The translations under genes were made by a program, and so were the position numbers. From Duganella sp. CF458 (lineage in GTDB: Bacteria > Pseudomonadota > Gammaproteobacteria > Burkholderiales > Burkholderiaceae_D): a DNA stretch of 64,000 nt. The notes beneath the pieces are model-generated. The model worked only from the letters and a program-made list of their open reading frames with translations, was not told the origin of the DNA and searched no databases. Location of the stretch: positions 186,001 to 250,000 of the forward strand of contig NZ_FOOF01000008.1 in assembly GCF_900113115.1 (NCBI RefSeq), given 5' to 3'. Shown piece after piece: positions 8,246 to 16,990 of the stretch (within the stretch, counting starts at the first letter, position 1; the number at the start of each line of letters is the position of its first letter).

Positions 8246-9528
8246 GCGTACTTGAAGCCGAACACGATGGCGATCACCCACACGATCGGCTTCACTTCGC
8301 GGAAGCGCCCGGTCATCAGCTTGAGTGCGGCATAGGTGATGAAGCCGAAGGCGATGCCGTGCGCGATCGAATAGGTGAAAGGAATCAGCAGGGCGGTGAT
8401 GGCGGCCGGAATGCATTCGGTGGTTTCGTTCCAGTCGAAGTCGCCGAGGTCGCGCAGCATCAGGCAGGCGACGAACAGCAGGGCCGGCGCCGTGGCGTAT
8501 GGTGGCACGACGCCTGCCAGCGGCGCGATCAACAGGGCTGCCAGGAACAACAGCGCCACCACCAGCGCGGTGAGGCCGGTGCGGCCGCCGGCCTGCACGC
8601 CCGAAGCGCTTTCCAGGTAGGCGGTCGTGCTGGAAGTGCCGAGCACGGAACCGGCCACGATGGCGGTGCTGTCGGCCAGCAGCGCCTTGTTCAGGCGCTC
8701 CATCTTTCCGCTGACCAGCAGGCCGGCGCGGCTGGCGACGCCCATCAGGGTGCCGGTGGCGTCGAACAATTCGACCAGGAAGAACACCAGGACCACATTG
8801 AGCACGCCGACGCCCAGCGCTCCCGGCACGTCAAGCTTGAGGAAAGTGGCATCAAGCGATGGCGGCGCCGAGAATACGCCGCGGAACTGATTCCCTGCGA
8901 AGAAGAAGCTCAATACGGTGACAACCATGATCCCGATCAGGATGGCGCCTTTGACTTTCAGCCGGTCCAGGGTGACGATCAGCAGGAAACCAACAATGGC
9001 CAGCAACGCCGGCGGCTTGTGCAGGTCGCCCACGGTCACCATGGTATTCGGATTGGCCATGACAATGCCGGCGCTTTTCAGCGCGATCAAGCCCAGGAAC
9101 AGGCCCAGGCCGACCGTGATCGCGATACGCAGCGAGCGGGGAATGCCGTTGACGATGGCTTCGCGCAGGCCAAGCAGGCTGACCACCAGGAACAGGCAGC
9201 CGGAGATGAACACCGCACCGAGTGCCACCGGCCACTGGATGCCCATGCCAAGCACCACGGCGTAGGCAAAGTAGGCATTCAGGCCCATGCCGGGCGCCAT
9301 GCCGATCGGATAGTTCGCATACAAGGCCATGATCGCCGTGCCCAGTGCCGCGGCGAGGCAGGTGGCGACGAAGACGGCTTCTTTCGGCAAGCCGGCGTCG
9401 CCGAGGATGGCGGGGTTGACGAAGATGATATAGGCCATGGTCAGGAAGGTGGTGATACCGGCCACCACTTCCGTGCGCACATCGCTGCCGGCTTCCTTGA
9501 GTTTGAATAGTTTTTCGACAATCGACAC
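8230..9528 (-). CDS. NCS2 family purine permease (adenine/guanine/hypoxanthine type)
   Basis: A 432-residue, roughly 14-helix inner-membrane nucleobase transporter. AGITTFLTMAYIIFVNP near the N-terminus, GMAPGMGLNAYFAY, and FFLVELFDATGTLMGVA are hallmarks of the AdeP/AdeQ/GhxP subgroup. The start is taken as the GTG at 9528 because GGGGAG stands five bases upstream; a longer frame reaches 9609 but has no such site. That Shine-Dalgarno lies in the 3' arm of a strong hairpin (9532-9560). It is 37 bases downstream of the phytase gene on the same strand and may be co-transcribed with it. Confidence 0.88.
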   Translation of the reverse strand: MSIVEKLFKLKEAGSDVRTEVVAGITTFLTMAYIIFVNPAILGDAGLPKEAVFVATCLAAALGTAIMALYANYPIGMAPGMGLNAYFAYAVVLGMGIQWPVALGAVFISGCLFLVVSLLGLREAIVNGIPRSLRIAITVGLGLFLGLIALKSAGIVMANPNTMVTVGDLHKPPALLAIVGFLLIVTLDRLKVKGAILIGIMVVTVLSFFFAGNQFRGVFSAPPSLDATFLKLDVPGALGVGVLNVVLVFFLVELFDATGTLMGVASRAGLLVSGKMERLNKALLADSTAIVAGSVLGTSSTTAYLESASGVQAGGRTGLTALVVALLFLAALLIAPLAGVVPPYATAPALLFVACLMLRDLGDFDWNETTECIPAAITALLIPFTYSIAHGIAFGFITYAALKLMTGRFREVKPIVWVIAIVFGFKYAYIGA

Positions 9529-9531
9529 GAC

Positions 9532-9560
9532 TGCTCCCCGGTTTGAACTACCGGGGAGCA
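9532..9560 (-). promoter_or_regulatory. Perfect 11-bp hairpin sequestering the permease ribosome-binding site
   Basis: Bases 9532-9542 and 9550-9560 are a perfect 11-bp inverted repeat (TGCTCCCCGGT and its complement) around a 7-base loop. Read in the permease mRNA, the second arm contains GGGGAG, the Shine-Dalgarno of the GTG start at 9528. There is no T-run after it on the minus strand, so it does not look like a plain terminator. It may restrict permease translation or protect an mRNA end. Confidence 0.6.
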
Positions 9561-9565
9561 TACCA

Positions 9566-11179
9566 TTACGGCAAGCCCAGCGCGTGGGCGATATCGTCCC
9601 ATGCAACATACTTGAAGTTCTGGGCGCCGTCGGGCAGGCGCTTGTAGCCGTCCTGCACCACCAGCATGCCGCGCGCGAACCGGCCGCCCAGGTTGGCGGA
9701 GGTCACATCGAGGCCATCGGTCTCTGAAGCGCCATCGATTCCCGCGTCGGGGTTGATGCCGATGCGGAAGCTGCCGCGCACGCGGTGCGGCGGGGCGGCG
9801 TCGGCCACCACGTAGCTGTTGCTGCCCTGGCTTGAGACCACCAGGTAGCTGGCGTTGGCGCCGTGGTAGAGGGCCATGCCTTCGACGTCGGCGCGCAGCG
9901 GGCCGCCCACTGGCAGGATCATCTGCGGCTTGGCCTTGGCATCGGCGCGGGCGTCGATGGACCAGACGCCGCGCTTTTCTTCGCCGGCGAACAGGCGCCC
10001 ATTGCGGTCGTCGGCCACGCAGCCTTCAGGCTGGGTGGCGAGCCTGAACCGGCGCACCTCGGTGGCGGTAAACGCTCCCGCGCTGCGCCCGATGCGGTAT
10101 TGCAGGTAGCTGCCATCCTTGTCGTTGACAAAGGCTTCCAGCCCGCCGCTGTCCGGCTGGTAGAGGCAGATGCCGTAAATGCGTTCCAGCGGCGTCGGGA
10201 AACGCGCCGCTTCGGCGACGTTGCCGGTGGCATCGATGGTGTACAGGAGCAGCGAATTTTCGTCGCGCTGCGTCGCGGCCGCCAGGTCGAAGCTTTGACC
10301 GTCCAGCATGACGCCCTGGCGCAGGTCGACGTTGTTCAGCCGGCCCGATTCGAGCAATTGCCGTTGGCGGCCTTGCAGGTCGTAGACGTGCAGGCCTTGC
10401 TTCTTGTTGGTGCCGATCACGCGGCCCTGGGCGGCGTGCTGGCGGTCGATCCAGATGGCCGGATCATCGGCCGCGTCGCCCATGCGCGGCATGTTTTCGG
10501 TTTGCACCTGCGGCTGCACGATGACGGCAGCCGGCAAGCCGCTGCGCAACGCGACTATGCGCCGCGGCTTGCCGTCGCGGCCGAGTAGGGTGACGCCGGA
10601 CGGCGCAGGGGCGATGCCGTGCGCCGCTGCGTCGATGACGCGGCGGCCAGGTGCTCCTTCCGCATCGGCGCGGTAGGCCCAGACACCCATGCCTTTTTCC
10701 GCTACGACCAGGCTGGCGCTAGCGTCGTGCACCAGGCATTGCCCGCTGTGCGGGGGCAGGGCGAGTTTGCGCAGCAACTGTGGGCGGCCGTGCAGCAGCC
10801 ATTGCTCCGCCTGGCCGTCCTTGCCCGCTAGGAAGGCGTACAGCAGGCCTTGTGCGTCGCGGTAAAGACAGGCGGCTTCCGGTGCGATGGCTGCGCCATC
10901 GAGCACCGCGCTGGCCGACAATGTGCCGGCGGCGGCATCGACGGCGACAGTCATGGCACGTTCGGTACTGGCGTCCACCACCAGGGCGGTGCCGTCACGG
11001 TAGTCGAGATGGCGGCCGCGCAGCGCGATGCCGGCACGTTCGGCGCCGTCGGCCGCGCGCAGGTGCAAACCTTGTTTGTCGAGCACCAGGCTGGCGCCAC
11101 CGGGCAGGGCGACGCTTTCAGCGGCTGCTGCCGGCAGGGCGCAGGCCAGCAAGAAGGGAATCAAGGACAGGCGGCGCAT
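9566..11179 (-). CDS. Beta-propeller phytase (3-phytase)
   Basis: A 537-residue secreted enzyme expected to hydrolyse phytate (myo-inositol hexakisphosphate) to lower phosphates. It has an N-terminal signal peptide ending near ALPAAAA (residue 20), a less conserved N-terminal module (to about residue 220), then a six-bladed propeller with family motifs: DDPAIWID, GTNKKQGLHVYDLQG, NNVDLRQG, DVEGMALY and DAGIDGASETDGLDVTS. Acidic residues in these motifs bind Ca2+ in the family. The ATG overlaps the stop of the TonB-dependent receptor by one base, so receptor and enzyme are coupled; such pairs are known for this phytase class. Confidence 0.9.
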   Translation of the reverse strand: MRRLSLIPFLLACALPAAAAESVALPGGASLVLDKQGLHLRAADGAERAGIALRGRHLDYRDGTALVVDASTERAMTVAVDAAAGTLSASAVLDGAAIAPEAACLYRDAQGLLYAFLAGKDGQAEQWLLHGRPQLLRKLALPPHSGQCLVHDASASLVVAEKGMGVWAYRADAEGAPGRRVIDAAAHGIAPAPSGVTLLGRDGKPRRIVALRSGLPAAVIVQPQVQTENMPRMGDAADDPAIWIDRQHAAQGRVIGTNKKQGLHVYDLQGRQRQLLESGRLNNVDLRQGVMLDGQSFDLAAATQRDENSLLLYTIDATGNVAEAARFPTPLERIYGICLYQPDSGGLEAFVNDKDGSYLQYRIGRSAGAFTATEVRRFRLATQPEGCVADDRNGRLFAGEEKRGVWSIDARADAKAKPQMILPVGGPLRADVEGMALYHGANASYLVVSSQGSNSYVVADAAPPHRVRGSFRIGINPDAGIDGASETDGLDVTSANLGGRFARGMLVVQDGYKRLPDGAQNFKYVAWDDIAHALGLP

Positions 11180-13686
11180 CAGAACACGCTCGCTTTCAGG
11201 CCCAGTTTGTAGGTGCGGCCGTATTGCTCATACTGCACGTTATGCGCCTTGACGCCCTGGTAGACATAGTATTTCTCGTTATTCAGGTTGGCCACATCGA
11301 AGCTCAGTTGTACGCTCCTGGACAATTGCCAGGAGAGGGAGAAATCGACCTGTTTCTGGGTATCGACAATGCGATCCTGGGCACTGTCCAGGATATCCGC
11401 GCCCAGCTCCAGCAGGTAGGGCGACTTGTAGTTCAACGCGACGCGGGTGCTGATTGGCCCGGTTTCGTAACCCAGCATCAGGTTCATGACGCGGTCGGAT
11501 TGGCCGGGCATCGCGATGCGTCGCGCGACCATGGCGCCGGCCTTGCTGTCAAAGCGGGCAACGTTGGCGCGCGAGTCGGTGAGGGCGCCGTTGATGCCCA
11601 GCAGCAGGCCGTTGAAGGGCGCCGGCAGCATGCGCAGCGGCTGTTGCCAGGACAGTTCGATGCCGGTTACTTTCGCGCTGTCGCCGTTGGCATAGGTGCT
11701 TGCACTGGTGTAGCCCGCCCATTGGCCGCTGCCGGCGAGATTGGTCGTGTAGGTGAAGTCCTTGATATCCTTGTAGAACAGATAGGCCGAGACGGCGCCA
11801 TCGCTGCCGATCACGCGCTCTGCGCCAAGATCGACATTGTGCGACTTGAGCGGGTTCAGGTCCGGGTTGCCGATCGTCGCTTCGGTGGCGCTGGCCAGCG
11901 CGATACCGGGTGCCAGCTGGCTGAAATTGGTACGCACGACGGAGTTGGTCCAGGCGCCGCGCAAGCTGGTGTCGCGGTCGAGGTCATAGCGCAGTTGCAA
12001 CGAGGGCAACCAGTTGGTGTATGAGCGGCTGCGCTGTAGCGGAGTAACGGTGTTGCCGCTGCTGCGCACGCCGGCGGCGTCGAAGCCGGTGTGTTCGGCG
12101 CGCACGCCGGCCAGCAAGCGCCAGTCGCCTTGCGACAGGGCGTTCTGGAAGTACGCGGAATCGATATCCTCATTGAGCGTGAAATCGTTGATGGCGGATT
12201 CCGTTGCGAGGCGGGCGGCGTTGCGGTCCAGCCCTGCGACACGGGTGCGGATGGCGCCCGGATCAAGGGCGGCGCCGATCCGGCCGAACGGATAGTCGAG
12301 CTGGGTAGCCTGCACGAATGAGGACATGCTCAAGGGACCGGCGACGGCCTTGCTGCCGTAGCTCCACTGGTTGGTGTCGTTGCTCTTTTCACGGCGGCTT
12401 GCCTTGGCGCCGAATTTCATTGCCGAACGCAGCTCGCCCAGCCCGAATTCATGCCCAAGATCGAACTTCAGGTGATGTTCGGTGTCTTGCGAGTAGCGCT
12501 GCTGCAGCGCGATGGCGTTCAGGCTGTAGTTGGCCGGATCGTAGGCCGCACCCGGCGCTGTCAGCGTCGGGCGTTCACTGCCGGTGAAGCTGATGTCCTT
12601 GAAGTTGGCGTTGCCGCGGAAGCGGCCATCGTTCAGGGCCTCCGGCGTGTCCTCATCGGCCTTGCTGCGGCCAGCTTGCAGGTCGAGCTGCCAGGTGCCA
12701 AGCTTCTGCCGGGTGCCGATGACGGCCGACTGGATATCCTGTGTATATTTGCGCTGGCGGATGCGGCGCTCGAGTCGGCCGCTGGCCGGCACCCCTTCGG
12801 CCAGTGCGCCGCCGCTGACGATGCCGACGGTGAGACGGTCGCGCACTTCATCGTCGCTGAAGCGGCTCAGGAAGCTGCGCAGGAACCAGGCATTGCCCGC
12901 GTCCGGCCGGTAGTCGAGGTTCAGCGCGGCGGCACGGCGCTCGCGCACCGGCAGGTAGTCGCGCAGTTCGAATCCCGACAGGCGCTCGCCATCCCAGGCG
13001 CCGCCGGTTTCCACGTTGTCGGAGCCGAACTTGCGCTTTTCGCCGCTGAGGCCCACGGCCACGCCGAACTTGCCATCGCCAAAGCGGCTGGCCCACAGCA
13101 CGCCTGCGCTGGGGCTGTTCTTTCCCGTGTACTGGTCGTGCGAGGCGGCCGCATTCAAGGTCAGCAGGGAGCCCGGCAGGTCGAAGGCGGAAAGCGCCTT
13201 GACTTCGACGGTGCCGCCCAGCGAATTGGCGTCCTGCTCCGGCGTCAGGGTCTTGCTGACTTCGAGAGACCGGATCAGGCCTGCCGGCAGCACGTCGAGC
13301 GCTACGGCACGGCGGCTGGCCTCCGGCGACGGCACCAGGGCACCGTTAATGGTGACCGTGTTCAGGTCGGGTCCCAGGCCGCGCACCGTGATGTAGCGGC
13401 CTTCGCCCTGGTCACGCTGCACGGAAACGCCCGGCAGGCGGGCCAGGGCCTCGGCCGCGTTCTTGTCGGGCAGGTTGCCGATGTCGTCGCTGCTTAGTAC
13501 GTTGATGATGTTGTCCGCCTTGTCCTGGGCCGCGATGGATTTGGCCAGGACGGCGCGCTGGCCGGTGATGACGACGCTGGCGCCGGCCAGTGACGCATCC
13601 GCAGCGCCCGCAGCGTCCGAGGCAATGGCATTGGCCAGGGTGAGTACGCCGGCGGCGAGTGCGGTCAGTTGGGTTGTCATGTGCAT
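11179..13686 (-). CDS. TonB-dependent receptor, probable phytate/inositol-phosphate uptake
   Basis: An 835-residue outer-membrane receptor. It has a short signal peptide, a plug domain (residues about 50-170: IGNLPDKNAAEALARLPGV, then YITVRGLGPDLNTVTING) and a 22-strand barrel ending in Phe (LGLKASVF). The plug begins with VVITGQRA, a typical start for TonB-dependent transducer/receptor plugs. ATG at 13686 or 13680 may be the start. Being first in an operon with a phytase suggests it imports phytate or its partly dephosphorylated products; the ligand is inferred from context only. Pho-box-like sites lie upstream. Confidence 0.88.
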   Translation of the reverse strand: MHMTTQLTALAAGVLTLANAIASDAAGAADASLAGASVVITGQRAVLAKSIAAQDKADNIINVLSSDDIGNLPDKNAAEALARLPGVSVQRDQGEGRYITVRGLGPDLNTVTINGALVPSPEASRRAVALDVLPAGLIRSLEVSKTLTPEQDANSLGGTVEVKALSAFDLPGSLLTLNAAASHDQYTGKNSPSAGVLWASRFGDGKFGVAVGLSGEKRKFGSDNVETGGAWDGERLSGFELRDYLPVRERRAAALNLDYRPDAGNAWFLRSFLSRFSDDEVRDRLTVGIVSGGALAEGVPASGRLERRIRQRKYTQDIQSAVIGTRQKLGTWQLDLQAGRSKADEDTPEALNDGRFRGNANFKDISFTGSERPTLTAPGAAYDPANYSLNAIALQQRYSQDTEHHLKFDLGHEFGLGELRSAMKFGAKASRREKSNDTNQWSYGSKAVAGPLSMSSFVQATQLDYPFGRIGAALDPGAIRTRVAGLDRNAARLATESAINDFTLNEDIDSAYFQNALSQGDWRLLAGVRAEHTGFDAAGVRSSGNTVTPLQRSRSYTNWLPSLQLRYDLDRDTSLRGAWTNSVVRTNFSQLAPGIALASATEATIGNPDLNPLKSHNVDLGAERVIGSDGAVSAYLFYKDIKDFTYTTNLAGSGQWAGYTSASTYANGDSAKVTGIELSWQQPLRMLPAPFNGLLLGINGALTDSRANVARFDSKAGAMVARRIAMPGQSDRVMNLMLGYETGPISTRVALNYKSPYLLELGADILDSAQDRIVDTQKQVDFSLSWQLSRSVQLSFDVANLNNEKYYVYQGVKAHNVQYEQYGRTYKLGLKASVF

Positions 13687-13718
13687 TCAGTCGGGAGTGG
13701 AAGAATGCAGCGGATTAT

Positions 13719-13736
13719 GTGAAGCGTGGATGACAG
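13719..13736 (-). promoter_or_regulatory. Weak Pho-box-like site facing the receptor-phytase operon
   Basis: Read on the minus strand this is CTGTCAT-CCAC-GCTTCAC: the first half-site matches the PhoB consensus in all seven positions, and the second keeps only TCAC, with the two TCA cores 11 bases apart as in true Pho boxes. It lies 33 bases upstream of the receptor ATG. A CATAAT -10 candidate follows directly, which is closer than usual, so the promoter geometry is uncertain. Confidence 0.4.
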
Positions 13737-13773
13737 GCTGGTTACGCAGCGGTGAGCTGAAATGACCCTGCGG

Positions 13774-13791
13774 CTGTCATGCGCCGGTCAC
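13774..13791 (+). promoter_or_regulatory. Strong Pho-box-like site (PhoB operator)
   Basis: CTGTCAT-GCGC-CGGTCAC matches 13 of 14 half-site positions of the PhoB consensus (two 7-base repeats 11 bases apart). The A/T-rich linker of the consensus is G/C here. Ten bases further on is TACGCT (13802-13807), a -10 candidate at the spacing normal for PhoB-activated promoters, pointing toward the GGDEF gene. It sits in the region shared with the divergent receptor-phytase operon. Confidence 0.5.
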
Positions 13792-13815
13792 AAGGCGCGG
13801 GTACGCTGGGCGGCT

Positions 13816-14721
13816 ATGCTGAAACTTCATCGTCGTTTCCTGTTCGCCGCGGCCCTCGCAGTGGCCGTGTGCCTGCTGCTGTATGCCGGCGCGGGCGAGG
13901 CCAAACCATTCAACGCCTGGCGCTGGATGGACATTGTTGCCGAAGGCGGCATGGCGGCCATGGCGGGCCTGTGGTTTGTCATGACCTTGAGCAGCCGTCC
14001 CGGCGGGCTTGTCACGCGCCTGCTGGCCGGCGGGCTGGGCGCCATCATGCTGGGCTCCTGGGCCGACTGCCTTGATGAATTCTTCCGGGTCGACAAGGCG
14101 GCAAGCTGGGACAACTGCCTGGAGGCCCTGGTGCCGGTCGGGATGCTGGTGCTGACGGCCGGTATCTATTACTGGCGCCATGAACAGTTCATATTGAACG
14201 ACCATCTGGCCAAGCGGGAGCGCCTGTTCCGCCAGCATCGCGCCTTCGACCGGCTGACGCAGTTGGCGGATGCCGCCTACCTGCGGCACCAGATCCGCCT
14301 TGAGCAGGAGCGCGAACCTTCGGGACAGTGTGCACTGGTACTGCTCGATATTGACGGGTTCCACCGCATCAATCGCGAGCATGGCGCACGCGAAGGCGAC
14401 CGTGTGCTGCAGGCGGTGGGCCATATGCTCCTGCTAAACCTGCGCAATGAAGATCTGCTGTGCCGCTATGCCGGCGATCGCTTTGCATTGCTGCTGCCCG
14501 GAATGGCGGCTGGCCAGGCCGGCGCGCTGGCGCAGCACCTTTGCCGCATGGTGTCGATGATGCGGCATCACGGTCCGATAGGGCCGTTGCAAGTGAGCCT
14601 TCGGTTTGCCAGTGGCGCGGCGCATGGCGATGCCGAAAGCCTGTTGGCGCGGCTGTCCGCCGCGATCGACGGCGCCGGACAGGTATTGGCGCCGCAGCCG
14701 GACGTGAATCCCGCGCCGTGA
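13816..14721 (+). CDS. Membrane protein with a degenerate GGDEF domain
   Basis: A 301-residue protein from the ATG at 13816. Four hydrophobic helices lie in residues 8-125, followed by a GGDEF-type domain (residues about 145-290) recognisable from LVLLDIDGFHRINREHG. The active-site loop reads RYAGDRF instead of RYGGEEF, so both the first Gly and the second acidic residue are changed and cyclase activity is doubtful. It may sense or bind rather than synthesise c-di-GMP. Its stop overlaps the GTG start of the AraC-family gene, indicating a coupled pair. The Pho-box-like site upstream suggests phosphate control (inference). Confidence 0.8.
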   Translation: MLKLHRRFLFAAALAVAVCLLLYAGAGEAKPFNAWRWMDIVAEGGMAAMAGLWFVMTLSSRPGGLVTRLLAGGLGAIMLGSWADCLDEFFRVDKAASWDNCLEALVPVGMLVLTAGIYYWRHEQFILNDHLAKRERLFRQHRAFDRLTQLADAAYLRHQIRLEQEREPSGQCALVLLDIDGFHRINREHGAREGDRVLQAVGHMLLLNLRNEDLLCRYAGDRFALLLPGMAAGQAGALAQHLCRMVSMMRHHGPIGPLQVSLRFASGAAHGDAESLLARLSAAIDGAGQVLAPQPDVNPAP

Positions 14722-15734
14722 CCCGGTACGCGCTGCCGGACCAGGCGAACATTCCTGCGCGCGGCTTGCCGTGGCATTTTCTCGATTACGCGCTTCAGCG
14801 CGACGTACTGCCTGCTACGATTGCGCGCGGTAGCGGTATGCCGGGCGATGGCAGCCCGCCGCTGCAAGGATCCCTGGTCAGTCCGCAGCAATGCCTGCAA
14901 TTGCTGTCCAATATCCTGCGTGAACTCGATAGCCCGGATACCAGCTTCATGCTCGGGCAGCAACTGCTGCCAGGCGGTGACCCGGCGCTGTCGGCCGCGC
15001 TCCGGCAGGCGGCATCGCTCCAGCATGCGCTGGAAATCGTGTGCCGCTGGCCGTCACGCCTGTTGCCGCTGCTGCGGCCCCGCCTGCACCTGGCCGACGG
15101 GCAGATAGTGCTGTACTGGACCGACAGCCACGGTGCGCCCGGCCTGCGCGCGGCGCTGGTCGAAATGCACATGACGGCGCTGGTTTCGTTGGTGCGCTGG
15201 CTGGGCGGCCAGCGGCTGCCTTGGCGGTTCTGCTTCAACCGTGCCCGCCCGCGCCACATCGAACAGCATGAGGTGCATCTTGGCGGCGAGCTGCGTTTCG
15301 ATTGCCAGCTCGACGCGATGCTGCTGGATGCAGGCTGTTTCTCGCAGCCATGGCCAAACGGGAACGCCGATGCATGCGCGTCCGCCCTGGCTGCCGCGGG
15401 CCAGGCCGGCCAGGTGCCCAGCCTGACCGATGCGCTGTACGACCACCTGCTGGCGGACGTGCGCCGCAGCCCGACGCTGGAAAGCGCCAGCGCAGCCTTC
15501 GGCATCAGCCCGGCCACCTTGAAGCGCCACCTGGCGCGCTACGGCACCCATTTCGTGGCGGAGCTGGACCAGGTGCGCACCCATGTCGCGCTCTACCTGT
15601 TCCAGTCGCGGCGGGCCGACAACGAAGCGGTGGCCGATTACCTGGGCTTCCACGATGCTGCCAACTTCCGGCGCTCGTTCAAGCGTTGGACCGGCCTGAC
15701 GCCGGCCCTGCTGCGCGCCGCGCTGGCGACTTAG
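14718..15734 (+). CDS. AraC family transcriptional regulator
   Basis: A 338-residue regulator from a GTG overlapping the preceding stop (GTGA). Residues about 20-200 match the ligand-binding domain found in OruR/ArgR-like AraC proteins (LPWHFLDYALQRDVLPATI and a PWRFCFNRARP segment). Residues about 235-335 are the double helix-turn-helix domain, ending in ADYLGFHDAANFRRSFKRW and TGLTPALLRAA. The effector is unknown. Translation coupled to a degenerate GGDEF membrane protein is unusual and suggests joint function. Confidence 0.88.
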   Translation: MTRYALPDQANIPARGLPWHFLDYALQRDVLPATIARGSGMPGDGSPPLQGSLVSPQQCLQLLSNILRELDSPDTSFMLGQQLLPGGDPALSAALRQAASLQHALEIVCRWPSRLLPLLRPRLHLADGQIVLYWTDSHGAPGLRAALVEMHMTALVSLVRWLGGQRLPWRFCFNRARPRHIEQHEVHLGGELRFDCQLDAMLLDAGCFSQPWPNGNADACASALAAAGQAGQVPSLTDALYDHLLADVRRSPTLESASAAFGISPATLKRHLARYGTHFVAELDQVRTHVALYLFQSRRADNEAVADYLGFHDAANFRRSFKRWTGLTPALLRAALAT

Positions 15735-16870
15735 GCCAGCGCGAACAATTGCGCATAGACGCGCGCCGCCATCAGTCCAAGCGGCTGATGGTGCACGGCG
15801 GGCCCCATGTGACGGGCCAGCATGGTCATCGCTTCCGCTTTGCCGCCACAGGCTGCGATCTGGGCTTCCAGCAGGCCGAGGTCGCTGGTGATGGTTTCCC
15901 AGGCGTGTTCGTCGCCATCGAAGCGGTGGCGCAGGATGGGGCGCGGCTGTTCCGGTGCAGGCGATGCCGTGGCAGCGCCGTCGGTGCCGCCGGCGGGTGT
16001 GGCGAAGATGGCGGCGTGGGCCGAGCCGTTGGCCACCGGCGCATCTTGCGGGGCGCCATCTTCCGGCGTGGCGGGCAAGGTCTGCAGGCCGATGCGGCCC
16101 AGGGCGTAGCCCACTTCCACTTGTTGCAGGAAGCGGGGCGCGGTGTCGGGCTCAGCGCCGAGCATGGCGCGCAGTACGTTGAGGATCGGGGTGTCCGACG
16201 GCGGCGGCGGCGGCAAGGCGATGCCCAGCTCCGCCAGCTCGAGGAGGAGCGACGGTTGGGCGGCGGGTTGGTCGGGCACGGCGAGCTGGTATCCCAGCAA
16301 CTCGGGCAGATAGTGTTCGCCGGCGCTGGCCAGCGCGAGCCGGATGGCGCCTTGCACAAAGCCGCTGTCTTCGAGATCCTGCCAGGTGCTGCAGGCCTGG
16401 ACCGCGAGCACCTGTCGCACTTGCGCAACATGGTTGGCTGTCGGTACCCCTTTGCCGAGGTAGTCGAGGTAGAGCTTGACCAGGGGCATATAGGCCGCCT
16501 GCCGCCAATGATCGAGCACGCTGTGCAGCCAGGCGCCTTCGACCAGCAGCCCGGGCGCCTGGACGCACAGGAAGCGGCGTGCCTGCGCCAGTGTGGCGAA
16601 ATGGCGGCGCGGAGCACCTTCCTGGCGCCCTTGCTGATACTGCCGGAACTCTTCCGCGCGGTTGCGGCCGCGCAGTTCCAGCCACTCTTCCAGGCCCTGC
16701 ATGCCGCCGCTCCAGGCCGGCGGCAACGCGCCGGCCTCGGCCAACCGGCGTTGCAGGTAGGCGGTCGCTGCTGCCCGGTCGGGCGCCTCGCGCAGCAGCA
16801 TATAGAGCTGGTGTGATGGTCCGGCCGCTGCGGCCGGGTTGCTACGGCTGAGTGGAAGTGTGGTCATCAT
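15731..16870 (-). CDS. Heme-oxygenase-like iron-containing redox enzyme family protein
   Basis: A 379-residue, mostly helical protein. The centre (residues about 90-230) has PGLLVEGAWLHSVLDHW and a later GEHYLPELLGYQLAV, resembling the Glu/His ligand helices of the heme-oxygenase-like diiron family (Haem_oxygenas_2). The C-terminal third has an Ala/Pro-rich linker and then a separate helical end with a His-rich segment (GPAVHHQPLGLMAARV). I recognise the fold family only moderately and cannot name a substrate. The start is ATG 16870 or 16867. It is divergent from a LysR gene, the usual regulator-target arrangement, and its stop overlaps the convergent AraC gene stop. Confidence 0.55.
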   Translation of the reverse strand: MMTTLPLSRSNPAAAAGPSHQLYMLLREAPDRAAATAYLQRRLAEAGALPPAWSGGMQGLEEWLELRGRNRAEEFRQYQQGRQEGAPRRHFATLAQARRFLCVQAPGLLVEGAWLHSVLDHWRQAAYMPLVKLYLDYLGKGVPTANHVAQVRQVLAVQACSTWQDLEDSGFVQGAIRLALASAGEHYLPELLGYQLAVPDQPAAQPSLLLELAELGIALPPPPPSDTPILNVLRAMLGAEPDTAPRFLQQVEVGYALGRIGLQTLPATPEDGAPQDAPVANGSAHAAIFATPAGGTDGAATASPAPEQPRPILRHRFDGDEHAWETITSDLGLLEAQIAACGGKAEAMTMLARHMGPAVHHQPLGLMAARVYAQLFALA

Positions 16871-16877
16871 GTCAACC

Positions 16878-16906
16878 AGTATCCAAGTGCAAGGCAGTGT
16901 TTCCAA
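16878..16906 (-). promoter_or_regulatory. Promoter of the heme-oxygenase-like gene
   Basis: On the minus strand TTGGAA, a 17-base spacer and GATACT form a sigma70-type promoter. Only seven bases separate the -10 from the ATG at 16870, so the transcript would start at or next to the start codon (leaderless mRNA). A weaker TAGAAT at 16954-16959 may serve the divergent LysR gene. Confidence 0.4.
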
Positions 16907-16990
16907 GCAGAGAAAAGCGCGCCACCGTGTCGGACCAGTCTTACAGCGTGGTGTAGAATCGGCCGCCATCGGTTTAACACAGGATGGCAC

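Noticed and set aside
8023..9510. 495-codon plus-strand frame opposite the NCS2 permease
   Set aside because: Rich in Gln, Asp, Gly and His without any family signature, while the minus strand gives a full permease.
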